Shown here: positions 1-6,396 of the stretch, one piece after another
Layout of the letters: every line of letters starts with the position of its first letter
Position numbering within the stretch: the stretch's first letter is position 1
NCBI GenBank assembly: GCA_045537695.1
Contig: JAZSQB010000024.1
Span: 1-23,355 of the forward strand
Origin: RGIG2041 sp045537695
Lineage (GTDB): Bacteria; Bacillota; Clostridia; UBA1381; UMGS1253
Direction of reading: 5' to 3'
Length of the DNA stretch: 23,355 bases
The notes under the pieces: model-generated
Databases searched by the model: none
Seen by the model: only the letters and a program-made list of their open reading frames with translations
What the model was told of the DNA's origin: nothing
Made by a program: the position numbers and the translations under genes

Positions 1-11
1 TGTTCCGTATT

Positions 12-37
12 GTCGGGACGATGCCTTCATCCGCCCG
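12..37. repeat. Degenerate REP-like palindrome (copy 1)
   Basis: The arms CGGGACGAT and ATCCGCCCG flank the loop GCCTTC and are 7/9 complementary. Loop and flanks closely match the perfect palindrome at 1127-1156: GACGATGCCTTCAT here against GACGATACCTTCAT there, both followed by GTTAATT. It is read as a decayed member of the same intergenic repeat family. Confidence 0.5.
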
Positions 38-128
38 TTAATTTATCACAGAAATCGCAACGCCATTTCATGCCGCAGGCATTTCATTTTTTATCCGGTT
101 ACCAAATGGTAACATAAGAGACATTTTT

Positions 129-158
129 TTGTTATAGCAAAATTCTTCACCGTATAAT
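129..158 (+). promoter_or_regulatory. Sigma-A promoter of the mecA-like gene
   Basis: A perfect -10 TATAAT (153-158) lies 18 nt downstream of a -35-like TTGTTA (129-134). It is the only good promoter between the window start and the ATG at 204. The ribosome binding site GTGAGG (194-199) lies just before that start. Confidence 0.6.
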
Positions 159-203
159 ATAATATATTTAGAGTTTAAATTTAAGTTGGGTAGGTGAGGC
201 AGC

Positions 204-821
204 ATGAGGATTGAAAAACTGAGTTTAAACAAAATTAAAGTGACGGTGGATTTTGAGGATTTGTCCCTCTATGATTTGTCCCAGGAAACACTGTCGCCGG
301 AATCACCGCGCTTGAAAGCATTTATTCTTGCCATAATGAAGCGTGCGGAACTGGAGACCGGATTTAATGCCTCGGTCAGCAATGTGCTGATTGAAGCAAT
401 TGCACAGGGCGAAAACATTATTTTTGTCATCACACGGATTGACGCATCGGCAAATAAGCCTCAGCAGGTACTTACACGCGAGCAAAAGCTTGAAAAACTA
501 AAGAGCAATGCCTATCGCGTAGTCAAAAGCAATGCTGCACATACAAGCGAGAAACAGTTTTACCGATTTGATTCCCTCGAAACCTTTGTCGCGCTCCTGC
601 GCGTATGTACACTGCCGAAAACATCGGTGCTGTACAAGAGCGATTTTTGTTATTATCTGTCGCTCCCGTGCGGCAGCGCAAAAACAAAGCGCATCAGCAA
701 CCTAGTTACGGAGTTTGCCTCGGCTGTAGATGCAAAATTGCTTGCTATTTATTTAAAGGAGCACGCCGAAGTTGTGGCACGCGGTACGGATTTTGACAAA
801 ATTGCAGCTTGTTTTAAATAA
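204..821 (+). CDS. mecA: MecA-like adaptor protein
   Basis: The 205-aa product matches the MecA/YpbH adaptor family. It opens with MRIEKLSLNKIKVTV, followed by an acidic 'FEDLSLYDL' stretch and an 'AELETGF' motif typical of the N-terminal substrate-binding half. A variable linker follows (about residues 90-115), then a C-terminal half (about 118-200) with the 'YRFDSLETFVALLRV' pattern of the ClpC-binding domain. In Bacillus, MecA delivers substrates such as ComK to the ClpCP protease in the cytoplasm. The protein is slightly shorter than the usual ~220 aa. The gene is monocistronic, with its own promoter and a strong terminator right after the stop. Targets in this organism cannot be inferred: no competence or clp genes are in the window. 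Confidence 0.85.
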   Translation: MRIEKLSLNKIKVTVDFEDLSLYDLSQETLSPESPRLKAFILAIMKRAELETGFNASVSNVLIEAIAQGENIIFVITRIDASANKPQQVLTREQKLEKLKSNAYRVVKSNAAHTSEKQFYRFDSLETFVALLRVCTLPKTSVLYKSDFCYYLSLPCGSAKTKRISNLVTEFASAVDAKLLAIYLKEHAEVVARGTDFDKIAACFK

Positions 822-834
822 GAATTTAAACAGA

Positions 835-877
835 AAAACGGGTCAATGGGCGAGAGCCCTTGAGCCGTTTTTTGTTT
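835..877 (+). terminator. Rho-independent terminator of the mecA-like gene
   Basis: AAAACGG, TCAA and GGGC pair with GCCC, TTGA and CCGTTTT around a GAGA tetraloop, with one bulge and one mismatch. A TTTTTTG tract follows. It starts 14 nt after the mecA stop codon. Confidence 0.85.
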
Positions 878-897
878 TAGGATATTCACTTCAATCC

Positions 898-917
898 GGC
901 AGGAGCAAGCCCCTGCC
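898..917. repeat. REP-like hairpin downstream of the transposase remnant
   Basis: GGCAGG (898-903) and CCTGCC (912-917) form an inverted repeat. Read on the minus strand it begins TTTGTAGGG, like the TTGTAGGGG entry of the palindrome at 1127-1156. It lies about 30 bp beyond the C-terminal end of the transposase remnant, where RAYT-associated repeats typically sit. Confidence 0.5.
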
Positions 918-946
918 CTACAAACTCTATTTGCCTTCCGTCTCAT

Positions 947-1101
947 TCATACCTGTAAATCTTTCTTTCGCCATCCTTGCACATTCGTGTCTATATATTC
1001 CCATATGTTTCCATAATCATCTTGTCCGCAATGATATGGTCGTTGTAGGAACGTTGCCATATAGAATAACCAATTTCTTTAGTAACCATAATTTTAAACG
1101 A
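947..1101 (-). pseudogene. Decayed C-terminal fragment of REP-associated (Y1/RAYT) transposase
   Basis: On the minus strand, 1101-1024 reads SFKIMVTKEI then GYSIWQRSYNDHIIAD. After a one-base frameshift near 1022-1023, 1021-947 reads DDYGNIWEYIDTN, then VQGWRKKDLQV and a stop. The series WQRS(Y/F)xDHII - 4 residues - DY - IWxYIDxN - W is the conserved C-terminal block of Y1 (IS200-like/RAYT) transposases. Restoring one base gives the usual four-residue spacing between DHII and DY. The N-terminal part with the HUH motif and catalytic Tyr is absent, and a stop lies directly upstream at about 1102-1104. It is a dead remnant, framed by REP-like palindromes at 898-917 and 1127-1156. It would be missed by ORF callers because no frame exceeds about 30 codons. 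Confidence 0.8.
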
Positions 1102-1126
1102 TCAAATTATATTTATAGTGTTGGTT

Positions 1127-1156
1127 GTAGGGGACGATACCTTCATCGTCCCCTAC
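1127..1156. repeat. Perfect REP-like palindrome (12-bp arms)
   Basis: GTAGGGGACGAT (1127-1138) and its exact reverse complement ATCGTCCCCTAC (1145-1156) flank the 6-nt loop ACCTTC. There is no T-tract and an AT-rich stretch precedes it, so it is not a terminator. It lies 26 bp from the upstream end of the RAYT remnant and resembles the degenerate copy at 12-37. Confidence 0.75.
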
Positions 1157-1182
1157 GAAGTTAATTTTCCTTACGCATTAAA

Positions 1183-1227
1183 ACAAAAAAAATAACGGTA
1201 CCCACCGAAATGGGTACCGCATTTTTT
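1183..1227 (-). terminator. Terminator of the 1032-aa SLH gene (bidirectional)
   Basis: CGGTACCCA (1196-1204) and TGGGTACCG (1211-1219) form a perfect 9-bp stem with the loop CCGAAA. Read on the minus strand, a long T tract follows (the complement of the A-rich 1183-1194). ATTTTTT on the other side would also allow plus-strand termination. Confidence 0.88.
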
Positions 1228-1256
1228 AGTTATTCACTAAGCAATTTCAGATTGAA

Positions 1257-4200
1257 TTACTTTGTGTACTTCGGCATATTGTTATCGTAGTTGATTACGT
1301 ATACGTCAGTTACAACATCGTTGTACATTCTGATTACTGCATAGTAGAACATTGCATCATCAATGTTATCAGCTTCGCCATCTGCACCGTCTGCACCAGT
1401 TGTGTTGTCAACAGTGTCGCTAATATCAATGTTACCGTTGCTGAGTGCTACGAACTCGGACGGCATAATGGAATCCAGTGTGGAAGCGTAAAGCTTGTTC
1501 TTGGAAAGCTTGTTGTTGAGAACTACAACGTTTGCAGTTTCCGGAATCATGTATACATAGTCGGAAGAAGCAACGTCAGCGTCTACAGCGAGCTTAACCT
1601 TGAGACCGCCTTCTACGGAGTCAACAGAAGCGATGAAACCAGCCATTACTTCGTTGTCAGCTTCGTAAGCAGTTGTGTAGGTGTACATGTACTCTTCGCC
1701 AGCACCGATGAATGCGGAAGCAATTACTGCGAAATCTGTTTCGTCTGCTGTGTCAGCAAAGATTTCGGCCTTAGCATCAGCTACCGGAGTAGCAAGCTTA
1801 GCGATGTTTTCCATGCAATCAGCTTCGTCAGCTGCGCTGTAGATGAATACTTCACCTTCAGCAAGTGCATCAGCAACTGCATAGGAACCTTCGCTTGCGA
1901 GAACGAACATTGCCTTTTCTTCGCCGCCCTGGATGAAGTATACCTTCAATGCATCTTCATCGTCTTCACCGTATTTGGTTTCACGAGCTTCCTTGAAGTA
2001 TGCAAATGCAGCTTCTGTATTAGCAGCAGTTGTACCGCTTGTGATGAGTGCTACATTGTAAGTACCATCTGCATTGTAACCGTAGAAGGATACTGCGTAT
2101 TCCTTTTCGTTTACGAGAGTTGCAGCGTCTACAACCTTCCAATCAGCGAATTCAGCTGTCGGCTCGATCATAAATACCTTTGCAGCTGCTGCGAGGGACT
2201 TGGAAGCCTTGAACTTGTTCGTTGCAGCGATCCATTCCTTAGTAACAGAAGCTGTGCCACCGAAGTCGTTTTCGTCTGTTGTAGAACCGTTAGCGATGTA
2301 GAGCTCTGTGAGTTCTGTACCGCTTACCTTGTAAGCTACGAGCTTGAGGTCAGCTGTGCCTGTGATGGAACCAGCGATCAAACCAGCGATGATTTCTTCC
2401 GGAGTCATAAGATTGTCTACGCCTTCAACAGTCTCATCTTCCGGAGTCATCGGATCATCTTCTACAGCTTCAACATAATAGTCAGCTTCTACGCCGCCGA
2501 AGATTGCAACCATCTGAGCAGCTGTGTAATCTGTCTTAGCCTTCTTATCAGATGTCTGAACATCATTGATCTTAATTCTGTCAGCAATGTCGTATGTTAC
2601 ATCTTCGCCAGCAGCTGTGAGCATTCTTACGCTCTTGTCGCCGAAGGAGGATGTACCCATCTTGTAGAGGTATGCATACTCGTTGCTGATTGTAGCTGTT
2701 GTATCAGAGTAAACGATTGTGCCGTCTACTGTGCAGAAGAACTTACCTTCAGCACCAGCTGTCGGGAAGCCAACCTTGATCGAAGCAGCTACTTCGTATT
2801 CTGCATCACCGATTTCAACAAGATTGTCGGAGTTAACATTGGACTTAACCTTACCTTCAACAACTTTTCTTGCAGCGATGATGTTTACGTACGTCGGGTC
2901 AAAGCTTGCACCCGGTGTACCGTTTGTTTCGAGGTATACAACGTCGTTTTCTGCGAGGTCTGTGAGCTCAGCAGCAGCGCCGTCGATTGTTACTTTGAGT
3001 TCCTTGAGGTTTTCTACAGCGTCTTCGTTGAGAGCGATGCTGCGAACACCGATGGTGTTAACAACGTCAGCACCCTGCTTGAAGCGTACTGTCATGGAAT
3101 TAGCAGATACGGAATCAACAACACCGATCATGTATTCAGTTACGATAAAGAGATCGATTTCACCGTCGTTGTTTGTATCAACGAGCTTCATTGTACCAGC
3201 AGCCGGAATGATTGCGTTTGTAGCAGGAACCATAGCCTTGTTGTTGATGATAGCCTGTGCACCAGCAGCAACATCGAGAACTGTCGGTCTCTTATCGTCG
3301 TGGTCAGCTGTGCTCCAGTAGGAGAACTGGCCGTTAGCGATATCCATAACTTCGTCAGCGTCAACAGCCGGAGTTGTTTCGTCGCAGAGTACGTCGAGAT
3401 CAGCGAACTCGATTTCCTTTGTCTTTGTAGCCTTAGCAACTACAGCGATGATTTCATATTCGCCGTCTTCGTTTTCACCAACATATGCTGTGGACATGTA
3501 ACCACGGAGAGCTGTAGCAGCTGCATCCTGGCAGAACATATCGTTGAAGCTGTATACAACCGGATCACCAGCTGCAGCCGGCTCAACAGTAGCAATAGCC
3601 TTAGCGGAAGCCTTTGTAATTGTGTAATCAATTTCGCCTTCTTCCATAGCTGCTACGTTCATATAAGTATCTGTTACCAAACCTTCGAAGCTGTAAACAC
3701 CATGCTTGTTGTTAAGAAGGTTCTTAGCAACCGGCTCATACTTAGCTTCTGTACCATAGGATACTCTTTCCATCATGTCAACTTCAAGAGCGTTGTAAGC
3801 AAGGATAGCGATGTCGCTTCTCTTTGCCGGTGCTGTAGCGTCAGCGATTACAACCTTGTCTGTGATCTTAAGATCGCCAGCAACCATCATGTAACCAGAC
3901 GGATAACCACCCTTGTCTTCTGCCACATAGGTATAACCAAGCGCTGCAACGATCAGCTTAATAGCCTGCTCGTATGTAACGTTGTCTTCCGGGCCGAATG
4001 TATATGCATCATAACCAGCGATGATGCCTAAGCCCTTTGCATACTTAACGTAGCCGGATGCCCAATGTTCAGCCGGAACGTCAGCAAAACCCGATGCAGT
4101 CTGACCATAGGAACCCTTGCTGATCAAAGCGCAAAGGATCTTTGCCATTTCTGCTCTTGTTACGTTCTGATCCGGATTGAAGTTACCCTTATCGTCACCA

Positions 4201-4355
4201 TTGATAACGTTAAGAGCGGACAGAACTTTTACTGCTTCTGCGTACTTAGCGTTGCTTGCTACGTCCGGGAACTGCATAACCGCTGCGGATGCAACTACAC
4301 CGAAAACCATAACACATGCAACAACAAGTGCCAACAGTTTCTTGAGATTTCTCAT
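1257..4355 (-). CDS. S-layer protein with three N-terminal SLH domains (SLH protein 1)
   Basis: This is a 1032-aa secreted protein. A signal peptide (residues 1-24, Lys-rich start, hydrophobic core, ASA-A cleavage) is followed by three SLH repeats at about 29-76 (FPDV...VTRAEMAKIL), 90-138 (FADV...EHWASGYVKYA) and 150-192. SLH domains bind pyruvylated secondary wall polysaccharide. Residues 200-1032 are a long, acidic, Ala/Asp/Glu/Val-rich region with almost no cysteine, typical of S-layer structural domains; no enzymatic motif is visible. Start choice is firm: GGGAGG lies 9 nt before the ATG. A consensus promoter, a long leader and a strong terminator point to high expression of a monocistronic gene. 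Size and SLH layout closely resemble the 1036-aa protein at 18135-21245, so the two are probably paralogues. Whether it is the main S-layer subunit is inference. Confidence 0.88.
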   Translation of the reverse strand: MRNLKKLLALVVACVMVFGVVASAAVMQFPDVASNAKYAEAVKVLSALNVINGDDKGNFNPDQNVTRAEMAKILCALISKGSYGQTASGFADVPAEHWASGYVKYAKGLGIIAGYDAYTFGPEDNVTYEQAIKLIVAALGYTYVAEDKGGYPSGYMMVAGDLKITDKVVIADATAPAKRSDIAILAYNALEVDMMERVSYGTEAKYEPVAKNLLNNKHGVYSFEGLVTDTYMNVAAMEEGEIDYTITKASAKAIATVEPAAAGDPVVYSFNDMFCQDAAATALRGYMSTAYVGENEDGEYEIIAVVAKATKTKEIEFADLDVLCDETTPAVDADEVMDIANGQFSYWSTADHDDKRPTVLDVAAGAQAIINNKAMVPATNAIIPAAGTMKLVDTNNDGEIDLFIVTEYMIGVVDSVSANSMTVRFKQGADVVNTIGVRSIALNEDAVENLKELKVTIDGAAAELTDLAENDVVYLETNGTPGASFDPTYVNIIAARKVVEGKVKSNVNSDNLVEIGDAEYEVAASIKVGFPTAGAEGKFFCTVDGTIVYSDTTATISNEYAYLYKMGTSSFGDKSVRMLTAAGEDVTYDIADRIKINDVQTSDKKAKTDYTAAQMVAIFGGVEADYYVEAVEDDPMTPEDETVEGVDNLMTPEEIIAGLIAGSITGTADLKLVAYKVSGTELTELYIANGSTTDENDFGGTASVTKEWIAATNKFKASKSLAAAAKVFMIEPTAEFADWKVVDAATLVNEKEYAVSFYGYNADGTYNVALITSGTTAANTEAAFAYFKEARETKYGEDDEDALKVYFIQGGEEKAMFVLASEGSYAVADALAEGEVFIYSAADEADCMENIAKLATPVADAKAEIFADTADETDFAVIASAFIGAGEEYMYTYTTAYEADNEVMAGFIASVDSVEGGLKVKLAVDADVASSDYVYMIPETANVVVLNNKLSKNKLYASTLDSIMPSEFVALSNGNIDISDTVDNTTGADGADGEADNIDDAMFYYAVIRMYNDVVTDVYVINYDNNMPKYTK

Positions 4356-4484
4356 ATCTCAATTCCTCCCTTAAAAAAATTTTTTGTTGAAAGAGTGTTG
4401 TGTCTTAGCAGGCCGCGGTCACCCTCTTTCTCTGCGACCCGCCCGACGGCAACAGGGGGCACTAAGGCCCTTAGTTGTCTTCTT
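4356..4484 (-). promoter_or_regulatory. Structured 5' leader of SLH protein 1 mRNA
   Basis: The transcript expected from the promoter at 4491-4519 has about 130 nt before the ATG. Two long-range pairings are visible: CTTAG (4404-4408, extended by GGCC) with CTAAG (4462-4466), and GAAAGAG (4389-4395) with CTCTTTC (4424-4430). They cross, so they are either mutually exclusive or a pseudoknot. An A-run and U-run follow just before the ribosome binding site. It matches no riboswitch class that I recognise. It could stabilise the mRNA or control translation. Confidence 0.45.
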
Positions 4485-4490
4485 GCATTG

Positions 4491-4519
4491 ATTATAACAT
4501 CCCAAAATTATGTAGTCAA
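4491..4519 (-). promoter_or_regulatory. Strong sigma-A promoter of SLH protein 1
   Basis: On the minus strand, TTGACT (complement of 4514-4519) and TATAAT (complement of 4491-4496) are separated by exactly 17 nt. This is 11/12 matches to consensus and the best promoter in the window. The predicted start site is near 4484. Confidence 0.85.
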
Positions 4520-4528
4520 TGCAGTTAA

Positions 4529-4549
4529 TACAGTTGTAATATAACTGTA
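4529..4549. promoter_or_regulatory. Inverted repeat just upstream of the SLH 1 promoter
   Basis: TACAGTT and AACTGTA are perfect 7-bp arms around GTAATAT. The repeat ends 10 bp from the -35 box, a position suited to an activator site or an AT-rich UP element. No regulator is identified. Confidence 0.35.
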
Positions 4550-4830
4550 AAATTAGTAATTCGCCTGTAGTATCCACGCCTTGCGCGATACATTTCTGAC
4601 ACAATTACTCTTTATATGCACGCACATTTCTGCGCATATGGGATCTTTTTTCAGGTGATGCAATTCCCTCTATGTTATTATATAGAAGAAACCCCTTTTC
4701 ACGGGAGATTTTTCCCGAGCGCATAACACCGCCCAATTATTATATACATCCAAATTCCATTTGTCAATCTTAATTTTTATTTTTTCGGCTGATTTTACAA
4801 AATCCTCTTCTTTCTTTACATCGAAATGCT
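4550..4830. other. Intergenic stretch between divergent genes, no gene seen
   Basis: No credible coding region was found on either strand. The stretch is AT-rich and holds two weak hairpins: TATGC-AC-GCA against TGCGCATA near 4614-4640, and CGGGA/TCCCG at 4702-4717. Neither has a convincing T-tract. It separates the SLH 1 promoter from the promoter of the uridylyltransferase gene. Confidence 0.5.
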
Positions 4831-4831
4831 A

Positions 4832-4860
4832 TTGCAATTGTTTTTTTACTGTGCTAAAAT
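4832..4860 (+). promoter_or_regulatory. Promoter of the glmU-like/vanW operon
   Basis: TTGCAA (4832-4837), a 17-nt spacer and TAAAAT (4855-4860) form the promoter, with a TG extended -10 element at 4852-4853. A second possible -10, TATAAT, lies at 4873-4878 without a good -35. The ribosome binding site AAGTGAGG (4885-4892) is 8 nt before the ATG. Confidence 0.65.
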
Positions 4861-4900
4861 TAGATTACTAAGTATAATTTAATAAAGTGAGGTTTTTTCT

Positions 4901-5632
4901 ATGAAAGCAATCGTACTCGCAGCAGGGAAGGGCAGTCGCCTACAATCCGAAAAATTTAATTTACCGAAAGTACTTCGCCGCGCAAACGGAAGACCGCTGA
5001 TCGGCTATGTGCTTGACAGCATCAATTTCATTGCGCCGGAGGATACGGAAATTGTTGTCGGCTATATGCGCGAAAAGGTAATGGAAGAACTCGGCGACAA
5101 GTACAGCTACAGCGTACAGGCTGAACAGCTCGGCACAGGGCACGCCGTAATGTGTACGCGCGAGCATATGGACGGCTATGACGGTCAGGTGCTCATCTGC
5201 TACGGTGATATGCCGCTTGTAAAGCCGGAAACCTATCAAAACCTCGTTGCAAAGCACATTGAAAGCGGTGCGGCGTGCACGCTTCTGACCGCCGTGGAAG
5301 AAAATCCACCGGCTTACGGCAGAATAGTTCGCGACGCAGACGGCAAGCTGTCCTCTATTGTAGAGGACAAAGACTGCACGCCGGAGCAGAAACTGATTCA
5401 GGAAGTGAATGTTGGCATTTATGTGTTTGATGCAAAGGAGCTGATGGCAGGCTTGAGCGAGCTGAAAAACACCAACGCACAAAATGAATACTATTTGACG
5501 GATATGCCGCAAATCTTTGTTGAAAAGGGCTTAAAGGTTGAAATCTATTCCGTCGAAAACAGTACCGAGTATTTTGGTGTGAATACAATGGAAGACCTCG
5601 CATTTTGCGAAAACGAACTGAAAAAACGCTAA
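4901..5632 (+). CDS. GlmU-type UDP-N-acetylglucosamine pyrophosphorylase, uridylyltransferase domain only
   Basis: The 243-aa protein covers the nucleotidyltransferase half of GlmU: LAAGKGSRL (6-14), Lys23 in LPKVL, QLGTGHA (76-82), YGDMPL with metal-ligand Asp103, PPAYGRIVRD (136-145), EVNVGIY (168-174), NEYYLTD and Asn228 in FGVN. These positions match the E. coli GlmU active site closely. The expected reaction is UTP + GlcNAc-1-phosphate to UDP-GlcNAc + PPi in the cytoplasm, feeding peptidoglycan and wall polymers. The left-handed beta-helix acetyltransferase domain (about 220 more residues in bifunctional GlmU) is missing; the ORF ends cleanly and the next gene follows 23 nt on. Either acetylation is done elsewhere or the enzyme uses another sugar phosphate. 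Confidence 0.85.
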   Translation: MKAIVLAAGKGSRLQSEKFNLPKVLRRANGRPLIGYVLDSINFIAPEDTEIVVGYMREKVMEELGDKYSYSVQAEQLGTGHAVMCTREHMDGYDGQVLICYGDMPLVKPETYQNLVAKHIESGAACTLLTAVEENPPAYGRIVRDADGKLSSIVEDKDCTPEQKLIQEVNVGIYVFDAKELMAGLSELKNTNAQNEYYLTDMPQIFVEKGLKVEIYSVENSTEYFGVNTMEDLAFCENELKKR

Positions 5633-5655
5633 GGCAATCCAAGGAGGACATCATA

Positions 5656-6273
5656 ATGCATAAACAACGCATTTCTCTGTTTTTATGCATAAGTTTATTT
5701 ATGGGCATTTCTGCTTTTGCTGCGCCCGTCGGCAGCATAGATGGCTACAGTTGGGAAACGAAGCCACTCCATATTGCTATGCCGGCAGAAAAAAAATTTG
5801 TCGTGCAGCCGCAGCCGGGTGATTCCATCGGCAGCGCGCAAACAACCTACAGCGAGGACAGCTCCCATGCCAACCGCAACGAAAATATGCGTCTGGCAAC
5901 CGCTGCCATCAACGGCGTTATTCTGCAGCCGGGCGAAATCTTTTCTTATAGTTATACGCTCGGTCCACGTACAGCCGAACGTGGCTATAAAATTGCAACC
6001 GTTTTCCAGGGCAACAAAAAGGTGCCCGGTCTCGGCGGCGGCATCTGTCAGATTTCGTCAACATTGTATATGGCAACCAAACAGGCGGGCCTTCAGATTG
6101 TAGAACGTCACCCACACACTCTGCCGGTTTCTTACTGCAGTCGTGAAGATGAGGCAACCGTTGCGTGGGGCTTGATTGACTATAGATTTAAAAACTCTTT
6201 GGACGTACCCATTTGTATCGAAGCGTCTATGGGAGGCGGCGTGTGTACCGTAACACTTCGAAAAACAGGTTAA
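5656..6273 (+). CDS. Secreted VanW-family protein
   Basis: This 205-aa protein has a signal peptide (residues 1-23, cleavage near AFA-A). A VanW domain spans about 65-195: NRNENMRLA, GVILQPGEIFSYS (88-100), GPRTAERGY, the signature GLGGGICQISSTLY (125-138), ERHPHTLPVSY (150-160), ATVAWG and DYRFKN. VanW occurs in some glycopeptide-resistance clusters and widely in Clostridia; its biochemical role is unknown and the protein probably acts at the cell wall. I chose the ATG at 5656 because AAGGAGG lies 8 nt upstream and the signal peptide begins there. An upstream in-frame ATG at 5605 would overlap the preceding gene and bury the signal. It is co-transcribed with the uridylyltransferase gene. No vanHAX-like genes are present, so a resistance role is not implied. 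Confidence 0.85.
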   Translation: MHKQRISLFLCISLFMGISAFAAPVGSIDGYSWETKPLHIAMPAEKKFVVQPQPGDSIGSAQTTYSEDSSHANRNENMRLATAAINGVILQPGEIFSYSYTLGPRTAERGYKIATVFQGNKKVPGLGGGICQISSTLYMATKQAGLQIVERHPHTLPVSYCSREDEATVAWGLIDYRFKNSLDVPICIEASMGGGVCTVTLRKTG

Positions 6274-6296
6274 AACAGAGAAGACTATTAAATACA

Positions 6297-6329
6297 AAAG
6301 GCTTTTGCTATGCAAAAGTCTTTTATTTT
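6297..6329 (+). terminator. Terminator of the glmU-like/vanW operon
   Basis: AAAGGCTTTTGC (6297-6308) pairs with GCAAAAGTCTTT (6312-6323) around a TAT loop, with one G-T pair. TATTTTT follows. Confidence 0.8.
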
Positions 6330-6339
6330 TGAATATTGC

Positions 6340-6368
6340 TTGAAATCATTTCAAAACAGTAGTATAAT
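6340..6368 (+). promoter_or_regulatory. Sigma-A promoter of the UPF0371 gene
   Basis: TTGAAA (6340-6345), a 17-nt spacer and a perfect TATAAT (6363-6368) lie directly behind the terminator of the previous operon. The predicted start site lies just before the ribosome binding site at 6383. Confidence 0.8.
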
Positions 6369-6396
6369 AAGTAGGTATGAATGGAGGCGTTTTTTT

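Noticed and set aside
772..1164. 130-codon plus-strand frame spanning the mecA terminator and the REP/RAYT region
   Set aside because: It starts inside mecA, runs through a strong terminator and is antisense to the transposase remnant. The translated sequence shows no family resemblance.
3300..4031. 243-codon plus-strand frame and a 200-codon frame at 2719-3321
   Set aside because: Both are antisense to the 1032-aa SLH protein, with no ribosome binding site or recognisable protein features. They are codon-bias shadows.
4356..4484. Known riboswitch upstream of the S-layer gene
   Set aside because: The leader was compared by memory with c-di-GMP, SAM, TPP and T-box features. No characteristic conserved core was found, so it is reported only as a structured leader.
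4961..5512. 183-codon minus-strand frame
   Set aside because: It is antisense to the well-supported uridylyltransferase gene and has no recognisable motif.
5605..5655. Upstream start for the VanW-family protein
   Set aside because: It would overlap the preceding gene and place 17 charged residues before a clear signal peptide. The ATG at 5656 has AAGGAGG at the right distance.
5656..6273. Glycopeptide (vancomycin) resistance locus, suggested by VanW
   Set aside because: No vanH, vanA/B ligase, vanX, vanY or VanRS-like genes are nearby. VanW-domain proteins are common in Clostridia without resistance clusters.
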